Of a DNA stretch of 64,000 bases, positions 38,991 to 52,890 are shown piece by piece. Source of the DNA: Lichenostomus cassidix (lineage: Eukaryota; Chordata; Aves; Passeriformes; Meliphagidae); assembly GCA_008360975.2 (NCBI GenBank), contig CM039183.1, positions 53,405,350-53,469,349 of the forward strand, given 5' to 3'. How positions within the stretch are numbered: the stretch's first letter is position 1; each line of letters begins with the position of its first letter. Made by a program: the position numbers and the translations under genes. The notes beneath the pieces were generated by a model that was given only the letters and a program-made list of their open reading frames with translations, was not told the DNA's origin and did not search any database.

Positions 38991-41900
38991 CACTCATATG
39001 GTCCGAAGCAATGCAAAGGGAAGTTGCTTATTTGAATACCAAAATTTTAAGAGAGCTCTGATATTCACAGAATTAATTATGATCTTTGGAGGGTCTGAGA
39101 CATTAGTCAGAAGTCAAGGGGTTGCAGATAATTGGCCTGCTATGGACTGCCAAAAACTTGCTGGTGGGGCTTTTTCCTCAGCAGTGGATACTTTTTAGCA
39201 TCTATGAAAGTGACTAAATCAGAAGACAAGAGCACAGATTGAAGTGAGGTTTGTTTTGTTGTTGTTGTCGTTTTATTTAACCAACATGAGAAATGGTGCC
39301 TTGGTAGAGAAACTGAAGTTTGTAACAATTTCTTTGACAAAGTGCAACATGTTCTTGGTCACCAGTATCATGCTCTTTCTAGTGTAAGAACTCCTGTCCA
39401 CACATGCTTCTCTACTGAGCAGATTCTGACCAGGCAAATAAATTTCTAAAGTGCATATAATTTGTATAGAACTGGGGAGGCATTTGGAGAGGAACTAGGG
39501 ATAGAAGAGGGTTTGTCGTGGAAGAGTTTTCTGGAAAACTGGGTTTTCCAGGGTTTTTTGGAAGTTGAGGGTGCCAGAGGAAAGATGACGCAAAACAACA
39601 TCTCCTTGTTCTGTGGGAGGCTGGCTCTGGTGTCCAGTCATGGGAGCCCTACAGGGGTCTGTGTCTGGGACCTTCTGCTCTAGAGGCTGTGGATACACAG
39701 TGCCACCAGGCAGTAACTATTCTAAAGTTAGAGGGACCTGTCTGACCAGTGATGCTTTCCTGCAAGATAAGTCAGCAGTGGATTTGTCTCTTGTCCATTT
39801 TCTCTTGATATTTTGTTTGTTCTACTAATTAATGCAATGAAGATTGATATGTTGCTCTATTCTATTAGTCTATTTCTAGCTTTGATGTCATTAAGCCAGT
39901 ATCATCTGCCAGCTATACAAAAGCAGAGAAGGTAGGAAAACCTCTAATGGAAAAATGGTTTTGAATTGATGGTCAGGAGATTTTCTGAGTTCTAAAAATG
40001 TTTTGTTCATGGTCTTGACCAGAGTACTTCAGCATGTGGAAAAAAAGATTTTTTTTTTTGAGTAGCAGCAACAACAGTAATAATCTAGTGTTGCTATCTG
40101 GAAGTACCATGTTTAGTGGGAGTCTGGGTGGAAAATCTGCTGTGCAAATGTCTTGCCAAAAAAACCCTTAAGCCCCCAGAAAGACCCTCCCTGCTTTCAG
40201 AAATTTCCAGTTCAAATAGCTAAGACAGAAAGGAAAGCAGTCATTGAAGTGTGTTGGAATTGCTGTATGTAGAAGAAAGTTTACTTAAGCTATATAGCAA
40301 TCTAGCTCTTAAATAGCTAGGAAAAATATAGAACCTTTAAACATGTATAAATCTATCCTTTCCATGTTTATGGGGCCTTTCTATGACCTGAGAATACTTT
40401 TCCATCAAAACAGACTGCACCAGGTTGAGCATTCAATTACAACACCTGTGTCCAAAGACCTTGTAAAAGCAACATTTCCTCATTCAGTTTGCATTGGATA
40501 TGGCTGATGAAAGTGATAAGGAACCTCTATGGCCAAGGAATAGGAATGGCTCTCCTATAGGATCATTTCCTTTATGAGGACGAAATAACAAGTATAAAAC
40601 AGTTGCTGCAGCAGAAGCACTATTAATTCTCTTGTTTTATGTTGTATTTACCAGGAGTTGTCCAGCATATGAAAGGATGAAATTGTGTGGGCTCTAAAAT
40701 GATGGCCAAAACTCAAGCAGAAGTCTAAGAATTATTTTGTTCCCTTTTTTTTTTTTTTTGGCAAATATAATGTTGCCTTCCCAGTCATTGTCATATGTTG
40801 GTGTGTATTTAACAGTTGTTGTCTACTCTTAAACTGATTTGGAGGTAAGCAATCCAGCATTGTGGAGATGCTGGCTCTGGTATTCATGCATGAACAGAGA
40901 ACTGTTCAAAATCCTCTTCCCTAGCTCCTTCCTCCTCAGCATGGAGAGAAAGTATTCTAGACAATAGCTTCTGTATTCTGTAAACACACCAAAGGTCATA
41001 AAAATATACAGTGCTAACATTAGCTCTGGCTTTTCAGCCTTTGCTACCCTTGTTTGACCCCATATGATTGCGCAAAAAGGTAAATGAATAGCTGTCTTCA
41101 GCCTTAGCAGGGAGGAAAAAGTGAGTTTGAGCACTTCTGTAGCGGAAAAAACATTTTCTCAGTTGGTGTTACTGGCTTTGGAGAGTTTTGTTTGCTTGTT
41201 TTGTTTCTCTGTCCTGCCAGCACTGAGGACAGCCATAACAGGCTTCTGCCTAGAATTTTACTTCAGTGATCAGAAAAAAAGTCTTCAGTTACCTGTGATT
41301 AGATACAGTTGTTTCATCCTTGGTTAAAGTTTGCATACTCTGCTGTCTCGGGTCACTCACTTGACTGAGTAAGTGGCAAACATAGCAAGAATAGAGCATT
41401 TAGCAGAGTCTAAACTTTTAATGGCACAGGCTTGCCCTTTCCCACTCTGATACGGTTTTCATTCTGTGGGTTTTAGTCTGTAAAAGCAATGAAAGAAATC
41501 TGTGCTCTCTTTAAAATATTTGATGAGCTCTTCCAAGAGAGGCATTAAGTTACATGTCAACAAACTGAAGTCAGGCCTATAAAACTGAGCTGTGTTTTCT
41601 TGTAGCGTTTACTGATTTCCAGGCTCTGTGTATGTCTGTCCAGCCTGACAAGGCAGTGAGGACATCTGTTTCTGCAAATGAGCAGAAGGTGTGTTTCATA
41701 CTATGGTATTGTATTTTTGCTGTAAGTACTTTCAGGGTGTAGCTTCTGTGTGTTTAAGGTTGGTGGCAAACAATGTGAAAAATATGGAAAGTTATTCCTG
41801 CTGTTAAGTTACCCCCCTTCCTCTCCCCTCTTGTTAGAAGTATCTTAACTACCCTCTTAAAGGACAGGTAATGTGAAGGTGCTAACTTGCCCCAAACTAT

Positions 41901-44900
41901 GTAAAAAGATTTGGAGTTTTATAACCTCACTGTAAGTTGATGTGTCCAAGTGGGTTATTGGAAAGAGCTGCATTTAAAATTGGCAATCAGCATTTTATAC
42001 CCTTGGTTTCAGTAACTTTTGTTTGGAAATGTATGATCTGACATCTGCTGTTTTATTTAGGATTGAAAAGTTTGCCTTTTTTATCTTGTTTCTTCTGCTT
42101 GGCCCTGAGGATGCCATCCTGACCCCATTGCAGCCAACAGTAAAGCCCTTATTTGACATTAGGAGGAGCAGGATTGGACTCCCAGTGTTCTGCATCTTGC
42201 TTGCAGTGCAATGTCAGCTTCTCAGCTTGTCAAAAGGCTGGTCTAAGAAGAGTAAATCTGAAAAGTCAACAAATTTGGGGACCTCTTGCCTCAGCCAGGT
42301 ACATGGAGTTCCAGAGCCATGATTTAGTCAGCAGCTTAACCCCAGAGCTGCAGTCCAGGGCAATGGCCACAAGACTGCATTCCTCTCTGGGGCAGCAGCA
42401 CTTCCAGATCATTTCCTTGTTGCATGGAGCTGGGGTTGCATGGAGCCTGGGGCTCTCCAGGGCCTAGAGGAAGGTGAAGGTGGCCACCATCCAGGCTGCT
42501 GCACTGCCGGAGCTGATGACACCATGGGCAGTAGTGTCCTATTGTATGAGCACTTTTGCCAGCTAACAGTGCCATTTTGCCCCATCTTGTGTATTCCTTG
42601 CTCCTCTGGGGTCATGGAGAAAGAATGGCTTTGTTTAGGCTGTCTTAAACATTGCAAGATCTCATCCCTTTTATTTGGCCCAGGTGCTTCTTTTACACTA
42701 GTCTTGCAATTTTTTTGTCCAGCTCTGTACCTCTGGCTTCCTTCTTAATTCTGCCTTTGCTTTTGGACTGACTTGAAATCCAAGGCCATCCCATACTGCT
42801 GTTGTTATTTAGAGATGCAACTCCCCATGCCCTTAAAATTCTTTTAATTCTTTTGTTTTGCACTAAAAGCAATGCTAACTTAGAAAGAAAAACAAAAAGA
42901 GAGCACTTCATGTAATCCAAACTTCAGCTCCCCTGATCATTGGCTCCACTTTCACAGCTTGTGATGTCAACACAAATCTTGAAGATTAAGAACTCATATC
43001 AAGTTTCACTGACTGGCTTAAAGTTACCCTGCTGGGAAAGGTTGCAGACCCTTTTTCTCTCTGCCAAGTAAAATCTTAGGAAGCTTAAAAAAAAAATAAG
43101 TAAGGCCTGAAGAAAGTCAAGGCTTCTACTGAAATGAAATGGATGTGGGCCTCCAGAGCAGGCTGTACAGTCTTCTGTCCAGGATTTGTCAAGATACTAC
43201 CTGCCCATCATCAGGAGTTCTGCTGCATCCCACAGCTGTCACTCCCTGCTGCCTAATCTGGACTTGGACTTCAGCTGCTCTGGGTTCTTGCCTGGCTGCT
43301 CTAGGTTTGCACTTTCTCCAAAGCTGGGAAGGCCTTCGGAGTTTCTCTTTTCTGTCTTCTCCTCACACCATCAAATAAGAACATCCAAGCTGCTGCAATG
43401 TGTCTCCTTGAGTATTCCAGGTCTTTAATGTTTTGAAATAATTGGGACAGGGTGGAGAATTTGATTTCTCTGATTTCTCTAATGAAATATGCCTAAATTT
43501 TTGAAGATCTACAAATGAGATTGTGATTAATGCAGAATGGAAGCAGTGATGTGTTTTTTCTTATAATGTGTTTGCATACACCCAACACAAGACCTTAGTT
43601 TTTTTTTTTTCAAGGGAATTGCATTTTCAAAAGACAAACTTTTCCTGAAAGTTTGCCCCTCTAATGTGGTGAAAAATAGACCCAACCCTTTCTCTCATCT
43701 GCACTCAGCCACACTGTGGTAAGCGAGCAAGGAAGCTCAGTATGGCTGTGTTTTGACGGTGGCACCAAATCTTACACCTTTGCTATGCCCTCACTATTAA
43801 TCCCACATATTGCTTGTTGCATGCTTGCTCCCATACTTTAGGACAAAAATTGTGCCTTTTGGGGATTAAAACACATGAGAGGAAGGACTAATTTAAAAAA
43901 AGATTGGGTGTAAAGGGTCCAGCTTCTGGGACAGGATTCCTGCTTTCGTTCTCTGATCAGGCACTGGCTGACACGCATGGAGGGGGCAGAGCCTCCATTC
44001 CCTGTTGTATTTGCATCAGATAAGGCAATAATTTCTGACTTAACTTTTCCATGGGAGTAAACTTTCACTTCATTAACACTGGCGTCATTAGTGGGATGGG
44101 GTAATTCACCGTGTGATCCAGACCCGGCTGTGACCTGCATGGAGCCATCCAGTGGCAGTGTTAATTAGTGCCTTAGTGCCACGTGAACACTTCTCTGCAG
44201 TCCCTTTGGCTGAGGTCATGACTAATTTCGCATGAATCACTAAGCAGCCATTGCCTGGTAACTAACTTTGACCTCTAACTGCTTCGGCAAGACCTCCAAC
44301 CCTGATGCTGAGGATAAATGACATCCTGTTGTTATCTGTCCTCTAGGCAGCTGCTAAATTCCCACAGCAGCTTTGGTTTGCCCTCCCTGTGGAAGGATAG
44401 CGCTCCAGGCATTGCAGTATGAAATGCTGAAATGAAAATGAATAACGACTATGATTAGGGCTGACTGGGCAGAGACCCATCAGGCCATGGTGGTAGAAGC
44501 TGAAGTTGGATCCTGGAAATATTTCTTCCTTTTTGGACTAGTTTTTGGATGAAGTGGGAAAGGAGCTAGGAGCAGAAGTGCTGAGGCAGGGCTAACAGCT
44601 TTCTCCTGTTCCCAGGATACACAGCCAACACTTTCATGCATTCAATTCTGCCTCCAATCATTTGGTGTGGCTTTGCAATTTACAGCTATGTGCACAGCAC
44701 TGTGAGGAGCTCCAGGGGAAATACCTATGATGAGGGATTGTTTGGAAATGCAGGGGAGGAGGGTAGTGTGTTTTGGCAGGGTTGCAGACAGGGTTTACCT
44801 AGGAGATGTAAGAAAGCTAATTTAAACTCTGATTAGCTGCATTTTGTAGCTGAGCGAGGTCTTGGAGTTAGTGGTGTTAAGTGATCTGGTATCTACAATG

Positions 44901-45287
44901 TGAAAGTATCTTCTTGCCAGGAGTCCAGAATGTTCTCTGGTCTTGTTAAATTACAGTTTGGTGTCTATCCTCAAGGGTCTTCTAGCTGTTTTCCTAGTGT
45001 TTAGTGCATTACACACTTGAGGCAGCCCCTGTTGCCTCAAGAACAGGCCATGTGTGACCAGAGTGAGCTTTAGTGTGTGCAAGCATGTCCTGAGAGCACG
45101 TTCTGACTGCTGGGGTTTCACTGAAACCTGTCACCATCTTTGTCTGACCTGTTGGCAATGGATAAGCTAAACACTGTCTTCATTAAACTTCTGGGGAATA
45201 CACCAAGAAGAATAATGAGAAACATTTTATTGGAAAAAAATCAAACAAACAAAATTCTCAAACCACCCAAACTTCAAAACATGTCGT

Positions 45288-45301
45288 CCCCCCCCCCCCC
45301 C
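45288..45301. repeat. C14 homopolymer
   Basis: Fourteen consecutive C. Long C/G homopolymers are rare in vertebrate DNA and are prone to assembly or sequencing length error. Confidence 0.9.
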
Positions 45302-46470
45302 AGTCCAGTGTTAGTACAGACATAAGAATTTCTCCTCTGGCACTGGTTCGTAAAAGTACTTGCTGTTACAAGTGGTTTGAAGAAGCCAATATTCAGAATG
45401 CCTACTTCTGATTTTTTTCCTGAGGATATAGTCTCTATCCTGGTGGAATTTTGGTGTGTTTTTTTTTTTAAATTCTTTCTCAGGTGTTTAGCTTGTGTTT
45501 CCCCATGAGAAATCAACCCTTTTCCACAGAAAGCATCAGAATTGCAGCAGGCAATTCAGTAGTAAGTCAAGGGAAGAAAATTAGGCAACTGGAAATTCAT
45601 AGTATCTTTTACAGACAGATTATCATGTAAAGCTATCCACACAGTTCCGTAAGTCTGGATATCTAGCATTCAGGCTGTCAGGTTTCAGCTATGGGAGGGG
45701 GCTTTACCCTGAGGTAGATGTTTATCTACTGATAAAATGAGATGTGTGGGTTTGAACCTTTGCAATGAAGCAGAAAATCAAAGCCCTTGACCATATGCAG
45801 TCAGTAAAACTTACATGTCCCTGTTTATAAGGGACCTATTCCCTGATTCAGGATATATTTCAGTTTGTGTTGATGCTTGACCTGCTTAAAATATTTTTCC
45901 CCCTGGTTTTTGTATTTCACTGAAGCTGTGCTCTGTCCTTTGCTTTACAAACCATCACCGTATAACATTTAACAATTCCAAATTGATTAAGTCTACTGAA
46001 GGATGAAGTGATCCCTATTTGTGTGTGTTTTTCTGAAGCACCGCTGACAAAAGCTATGTAAATGTAACACGTGACTGCTGTTTATGGTAGATTAAGCTTG
46101 TTCAGCTTTTGTCAGTAATGTACCCAGTTTGCAAGTAAAATAAAAGGATTTTGTGATGGGGTTGTTTTTGTGATTTGAGTTAATAATTAACCTAATCTGA
46201 CAAAAACTGTCGGGCAAAAATAGCTGGACTGGACAGATATGTGGCGGAAGGCTCCACAGTGAGAAGGTGACCTTTGGAAGTGAACAGCAAAGCCAATATG
46301 TTAACTAGCAAGCAGTCTATCTAGATTTTTTTTTCAAAAGTGAAATATAGTTTAAACTGTCTTTTTTTCTGTTGTCCCTGTCAGCAGCAAGCCCCCATTT
46401 GCTGACCCCTCCAAGAACATGCCTCTGTATGATTGCACTATGTTATAGTTTGTGTGTTATCAAATAAGCA

Positions 46471-46504
46471 ACTATTATTATAATACTACTATTATTTATT
46501 ATTA
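46471..46504. repeat. Degenerate (ATT)n microsatellite
   Basis: ATTATTATAATACTACTATTATTTATTATTAG, a decayed trinucleotide tract. Confidence 0.7.
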
Positions 46505-49500
46505 GAGAATTTGTGGACCCTGGGGAAAAAGCTCCATAATGGCTTTGACACATGGAACCACATTAAAATTTCTGTGTTTCTGGGCTAATTTCACTTTTGT
46601 TTTACCTATGTAGTTCACTTTTAAGAGAGGTAATCTTCATATGAGAAAGGAAAGCTACAGTGGTCAGTGTCTAGCAAGATTGTGAGAGTGATCTAAGTGG
46701 GAAACCACTTTGAATCTCAAAGCTACAATGTGAGTAGAAAAGAAAAGAAGATGCTGTGACTGATGGCACACAAACTGAGAGGAAAGACAACATGTGTGGC
46801 ATGATGTCTTGTATTTTTTGGCATTTAACAAATTCTCCTTGACCTGCCCTTGCATTTTGCCCTTTGTATATAAAAATTATTAAAGAAAAGAAAAAGCTTA
46901 TGTTCTTCATTATCAAGGGCAGTGGAAAATATGAAAAAAATTGGGACTACAAAAACAAGGCAGATGAAGTTAGTGGGTGGTCTGTGTTCACTGCAACATC
47001 TTCTCAAGTGTCTGGACATTGAATTTGCTGTAATCACTCTCTCTTTATAAGCATATAACTGGGTGGGAAGGGAGTGGAGGAAAGAGAAAAGCAGCAAATG
47101 TTATTTACTGAGACTATATGTTCCTACCAATACTGATTTGAAAAAATAAAGATTTTTTTTCCAGAAAGGAAATATGAATCAGTGTCTTGTTAAGAATCAC
47201 GGTGTTTATGTTTGTATAGCCCAGTCCAGCCTTTTGTGTCACTGGATTTAATTTCAGTTTTAATCTTGCTTTTGTTTCTTATTTAAATGAAGCTCATGTT
47301 AAAAGCTTGTGGTTGCTTTAAAAAATGCTGATCAGTTTTAAGTCCTCAACCCATGAATACTTCATCTCCTTGTTGGCTAGAAGAGGTAGACTTTGCTTGC
47401 CTTTGGGTTTTGGGGAAAAGCCTCCATTTGTGGAGGAGTAATGTGCATTTGCTAGTAGGGAAGGAGGCTTTTCAGATGCAGAGTGCCAGACACCAGTGGG
47501 CAAAGCTTTTTAAGCTTTTTTTCTCTCTCCCTGTTTAAAGAAGAACAATAAAACTTTTTTGAAAGGAATGGTTGAGAAAGCCATTTTGTATTTAGTGTGT
47601 CTGTCCAGGGCTGTCTTCACTTTCCCTGCGTAAGAAATATGGTACTGAGATCACTTTCCTGTACCAGGGGTGGCTGTCCTCCCATGGGGTCACTGAAGAG
47701 TTCCCTCCCTACTGCCCATGGGTACCAAGCTTTGTGAAAGATTATCTGAGGAGCCTTTAGCAGACAGGTTTTAATCTGATTCTCAGCCATGAGCCTCGTG
47801 CCTGCTCCTGAGCTTGAGTTTGGGTGCATGTGCTGCACACGTCTCCCTGCAGTCATGGGACAAGACCTGGTGAGTATCTCCCTTCTCCGTGGGGAAATTC
47901 CCCCATGCTGCAGGCTGGGAGACAGCATGGTATTTTCTGTCATACATTCAGTCTGACTTGACAAGGAGATAAAGTCCCAAACTGCACAGTTTCTACATAA
48001 CCTGAGCATATTGGGGCAACCTTTGCTGCATGAACTCCTCAGTAAATAGTACTATGCTTGTAGATATAATGCCACGTTTGCAAACACCTGCTGTATGACA
48101 TCACTCTCTACATTATTGTTATGACTTTTTTGACACTTTCTCAAGGAGTTATTTGTTATTTTTTACTTTTTAATGCAGCAAGCTGAACTGTGAGGGTGAA
48201 ATTGTATTGGCAGTATTTTTGTTCTGAGGTAATGGGATAGCGCTCTGTATTGCTGATAGCTGAATTGGACTGCCTTGCAAAATCATGCAGTAGGAAGTTC
48301 CTCAGACAATATCATTTTGTTTCCTGTTTCTTCCAAAGACAAGAGCCAGAATTGTTTTGTGTCTACATCCTCTGTACTCCTCTTTCCCTTTGCTTACTGG
48401 ACAAAGCTGAATGCAAGCAGAAAATCTGACTCTGCTACACGGATGGGTGAGGTTTGTAGCAACTCTGACCTAATGCAAAAGCCAATTAGATTATTAAATT
48501 GCCTCCCAAGATTGGTTTGTTCCTAACTACTGCTACTGTGTCCCACGTCAGAGCTGATATCATTCAAACCTCAGACATTTTTGCACACTGTCCTGGTTGG
48601 GTTGTTTTTGTTTTTAGCAGTAATAAAAGCGCTTTGGTACGCACCATGGTGTAAAGCAACTTGCAGGAATATGCAGTATGCTGTCCCTCTAGGGGGGCAA
48701 CTCTCCCCATCAGTACCAAGGCCATGTCCCACTTTTGAGACCATTTTCTCTGGAGGGTTGCCAAAGATGCAGAAGCAGCTTCCAATTGCTTTGAATTACT
48801 TCGTGTTATGTACAGGGATGTGTCTGCAGCTGTTGTCCTAGCACGTGTGCATTAGTCCTGCTGCTTCCAAGTGAGCTGTTTCGTAAGCACAAGAGAAGAC
48901 ATTTTCTGCCTGGACAGTTTTCCTTTGGAGAAAATGTAATGGGTGAGGGAGGAACAATCCATATTCTGAATGTGGGACAGAGGTTATTACATCTGAATAA
49001 AAATAAATTTAATTTTAGAGGAACATTTCATTCTTTGTAAAGGTTAAATGCCTCTCATGTTATTGATATCACACAGGATTTCAAAATTCAAATGCTTTTA
49101 AAGTGCTGTGTGAGTGAATTATGTGCTGAGTTTTATGCCATGCATTATATAACAGCTAATTCAAGGTGTCCCACAAGTTCTCAGGACCAAACAAATGGAT
49201 GTGCGACCTTGTATATAAATCTCCTTTCACAATGTGCAGAGTATTGTAGAGTTGTTTGGGGTTTTTAAGCTTTTTATTCGTTTGCTCTTTGTTTCGTTAG
49301 TTTGGTTTTTTTCAAACCAGTAGTGGTCTGCCTTTTTTTTTATTATACAGTTGCATGCAATTTAAGTGTACTTTCTTCAGTTTCATGAAGGTGTTCTTTA
49401 CTTGCATGATCTTTATCAGTACCCATCCCCCTATATTACCAAAATGGTGCAAAAGGGTCTTTAGACAAATAAAGACCAAAGAAAAACTACTTTTTCTGGA

Positions 49501-49537
49501 CTCTACAGCTTTTCCTTCTTTGCATGTTACTGACTGC

Positions 49538-49573
49538 AAAAAAAAAAAAAAAAAGCATTTATTTTTTTTTAAA
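49538..49573. repeat. A16 followed by T-rich run
   Basis: An A run and a nearby T run (separated by GCATTTA) can pair to form a fold-back. No element recognised around it. Confidence 0.7.
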
Positions 49574-49624
49574 AATAGGTGGATTCAAATTCAAATGAAG
49601 TCTAAGTGCCAAAGCTGTGGATTT

Positions 49625-49649
49625 AATTGTAGGGTATATCCCTACAATT
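49625..49649. repeat. Perfect inverted repeat, 10-bp arms, 5-nt loop
   Basis: AATTGTAGGG and CCCTACAATT flank TATAT. A cruciform or RNA hairpin is possible. No surrounding gene. Confidence 0.85.
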
Positions 49650-50621
49650 TATAGTAGAAGTTTAGTTAACTGTAGAATTAAATGACTTTGTTTTCCACTG
49701 CTGTGGGTCTCTATTGAATTTGGCACAAGTTCAAATGGCCTTGTAGCATCCAGTATTTGCTGGATCATAAAGCAAAGACCCTTCCTAGGAACACAAATGG
49801 AAATTCTTTCCACCACTGCAGTGAGATTAATGACAGTTTTAGTAGGGCTTTTTCTCCTCCTTTGTCCTGTAAATCTGAGCCCTCTTCGACTAAACTGCTT
49901 TTTAAAGAAAACAAACTAAAACTCAGGCTGCTTAAATTCACCTGAGGCACCATTCAAGGGGTGGTGTTTTGCTCACCCCATAAACCTTTTAAGGCACTGA
50001 ATTTTGGGCAGGAGGTGTATACAGGATCAGGCATGCTGGCAGAGACTACTGGGGTTTGCAGTTGTACACGAAAGGGGCTGCACATCAGCTGATGCTGCTG
50101 ATGTGGTGATGGATTAGTGAACAGAGAAAGGTTTGCATTGTGCTAAAAATGGAAGGATTAGTAGCTGCCCTTGTTGAGTCAGGCTGGAGGGAGGAGGATG
50201 AGGAGGACAGCAACATATTGTGACACTGGTCTCTACTGAATTGCTATCAGTGGCCTTCTCTACTGCTAATCTCCCTCTCCTTTCTTCAATGAGAAACTTC
50301 ATATCAGAAAAAGAGAATTTTATTTATTCTTTCCTCTTGCTTATGCTTTTTCTTATTATCCTTCTTATTGCATTTTTAACTTTTCAAATATTTTTAATCC
50401 AAAGTGATTTCCAGAGAGAAAAGAGTTAGTGGTACTGTGTTAACTGCAAAGGCAGATCCTAGCCTGAAGTAACAACCAGCGATGGTTGTGCATATGGGTT
50501 TATTAAATGTAATAACATGTGGCAAGACAGTATGTTATTGAGATCTGTTCCTTGGGTGTCAGGTTTGAATTTGGATCCACCTTCAAAATTCAAAAACCAT
50601 GATATTAACTTTTCATCCCCT

Positions 50622-50640
50622 CAAAAAAAAAAAAAAAAAA
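50622..50640. repeat. A-homopolymer (about 18)
   Basis: Preceded by TCATCCCCTC and followed by GTAAATTGG. No retroelement body was recognised upstream. Confidence 0.8.
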
Positions 50641-51006
50641 GTAAATTGGTTGCTTCTGTTGATGTTTATCACTTAGCTCCTTGGGAACGCTGCTTTGATG
50701 CAGTTCAGCAATTGAGAACCTTATGTTTGGCACAAGACCTGTTTCAGTAATGTCAAATGGACTGATGGACTCTAGTAAGAGAGGTTTACTCAGAAAACTG
50801 CTGCCTCTTGCTGGCTGCTCTCCCCTCTGCTGAGGGCTCCCTCCTGCAGAGATTCATCAAGAAGTCACCTGCTGATGACTGTGTTGGAAAAGGCTGGAGT
50901 TGAACCTTAAATAATTTCTGAGTAGGGTTCTGAGCTCACTTTCTGGGATGTGAATGGGAGCAGCTGAGTGATTGTAAATCTCACCTGCCTGCTCTGCCAT
51001 CAGCCT

Positions 51007-51083
51007 GCAGACTCTGATCAGGTGGTGAGGACTTCCCAAAGGTGGTGCAGACCCTGATCAGGTGGTGGCTTGGACTTCCCAAA
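51007..51083. repeat. Tandem duplication, period about 40 bp
   Basis: GCAGACTCTGATCAGGTGGT...GGACTTCCCAAA is repeated 40 bp later as GCAGACCCTGATCAGGTGGT...GGACTTCCCAAA, with one substitution and a 3-bp indel. It is a recent two-copy local duplication. Confidence 0.9.
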
Positions 51084-52670
51084 TCTACTGCAGCTCTTGG
51101 GGTTGTGCTTAGATGCTTTACTGAACTAGGCTACTGTTCCTTCCAACATTTTGAATGCTATTTGGTGAAATTAAATTATGTTCCTCAAGAAAACAGCTTT
51201 GCATCAAACAGGCACTTTTGGTCTTAGCAGAGAGCTCTGTCTAATTGTTGGAGGTGAGTGAAATTCCCCTTTTCAGTGTTGCATTGCAATCTGTGAAGCT
51301 TCTCTTTGGCAGATAAATCTAGAATTAGGGTTCTTCTGTAGAAATGAGGACTAAAACAGGGGGTTTATGTTAGCTGACTCAAATGGTGAGATAATGTAGT
51401 GGCCATGTAGCATTCAGAGGACTCACTGTTTCTAACCACTGCAGCTCCCACTAGGTTAGTGGAACACAGAGTGCTCATGGGCACTGCAGCTTTGTTGAAA
51501 ACCCAGACCTTCTATTGGGGGCAGCAAAATTTGTCTTGCACTAACACAGGATAATGATTAATGGTATTTTAGAAAAGCAAAGAGCTTTGTGGATTAATAT
51601 TGGTATTTTAGATCTAATTATAGGCAGCTTTCAACAAAGAGAAACCATGAGATTGCTAAAATGTGTTGTATTTTGATACAACAGGACAAATTGATCTGGA
51701 CAGCTTTACATTAGCCAGTGTGGAACATCTCTTGACACTTCAGATTTCTTTTAATTCAAGGAAAAATATAAGCCTAAACATAAGTGCTCAAATTCTGAAA
51801 ATGTAGCACTTAAATGAAAAGCTCTAGGTCATGAATTTCTTTTATCCTCTATGGTTTAAGTTTCTGGGAGCTCTTCAGGAAGAAGGGCCATTATCTTTAA
51901 TGTCTCACTGTGAATTAAATGCTTAATTTGAGTTTATGCAGTTGAAAAACATTGTCTTTACAACACAGCTTGCTCATGTGAAGAACTTTATTGATGGTCA
52001 AAGAAAGTAGAACAAGCTTTTTTTGAAAATAGCTTGATTAAAAAAAAAACACTGCAGAGGCGATTTAAAAAATGTAAGTGCTGTTTCAAACAGATGTTTC
52101 CCCTTGTTTGAGAGCAGAATATCCTTGCAGCACTTCAGGATACTTGCCTTGAGGGGTCTGCTCAGCCACATCCCTTCTGAGCAAGGACAGAGAAACATTT
52201 GAAGATGAGTGCTTCTGGTCACTTGTTAGAATCATGATTTGCTGCCTTAGTTTGTGTCACATAATAATGTAGACTATTTGGGAACTCCAGCTGAAAGGAG
52301 AAAGAGGCACTGTTGGTACATGTTTAGAGAAAATGATAAGGACTTGCCAAGAAAGAAAGCATTTCAACATTTTTTCTTCTCAGAAACTTGGGAAGTTAGG
52401 ACAGAAGGAGGCTAGGAAGAATTTGGCTGTGTCTCACTTCCTGATTTTTCTTCTCCTTTGAGAAAGCAAATCCATTTTAAAAGCAGAAGCTGGAAAGAAG
52501 GGAAGAGTTCACTAAGTGTCTTATCTTTCTGTTTTTTAGACTGCAAGAATGAGTTTTTCCCCATATCTAAACATTATTGTTGCATGAGGCTGCCATTGTG
52601 ATGGACACTGGTCAGAGCTGTAAAGGACATGCCTGAGAGAAAGCTGAAATTAATTCTGCAAAACTACCAA

Positions 52671-52890
52671 ATCTTAGAGTCTGAAAGGATCTCTGATATT
52701 CCCTAGTTCAAATTCTCATACAGAGAGTTCATGTCTTTACACCTCAGCCGAGGCTGCTTCTGGACAAGTCCTTGACACCTTCTGTGTGCAGATTGCACAG
52801 GTGCTCTGGGTGCTTGTGCCAAGCTTCCAACACCTTCCTTGAGAGGAAAGTAAGGAATTTCTACAACACTTCTTAGAGCAAACATTCACT
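52671..52890 (-). mobile_element. Possible very old CR1 3' fragment
   Basis: The plus strand starts AGAGTCTGAAAGGATCTCTG and runs through CCCTAGTTCAAATTC. This is loosely similar to the reverse complement of CR1 3' ends (AATCTGAAAGGACCTCTGG...CTAGTCCAACC). The remainder only faintly follows the consensus. It could be chance; a profile search against CR1 subfamilies would decide. Confidence 0.3.

Noticed and set aside
47617..48009. 130-codon minus-strand ORF
   Set aside because: No recognised homology and no supporting promoter or splice signals. It could be part of an unrecognised repeat, but that cannot be supported.
48587..48625. CTGTCCTGGTTGGG resembling the start of a passerine endogenous-retrovirus LTR
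   Set aside because: Similarity stops after about 14 bases and no LTR body or terminal repeat pair follows.
50795..50812. CTCF-like motif (CCAGCAAGAGGCAGC on minus)
   Set aside because: Two core positions disagree with the consensus and there is no CpG context.
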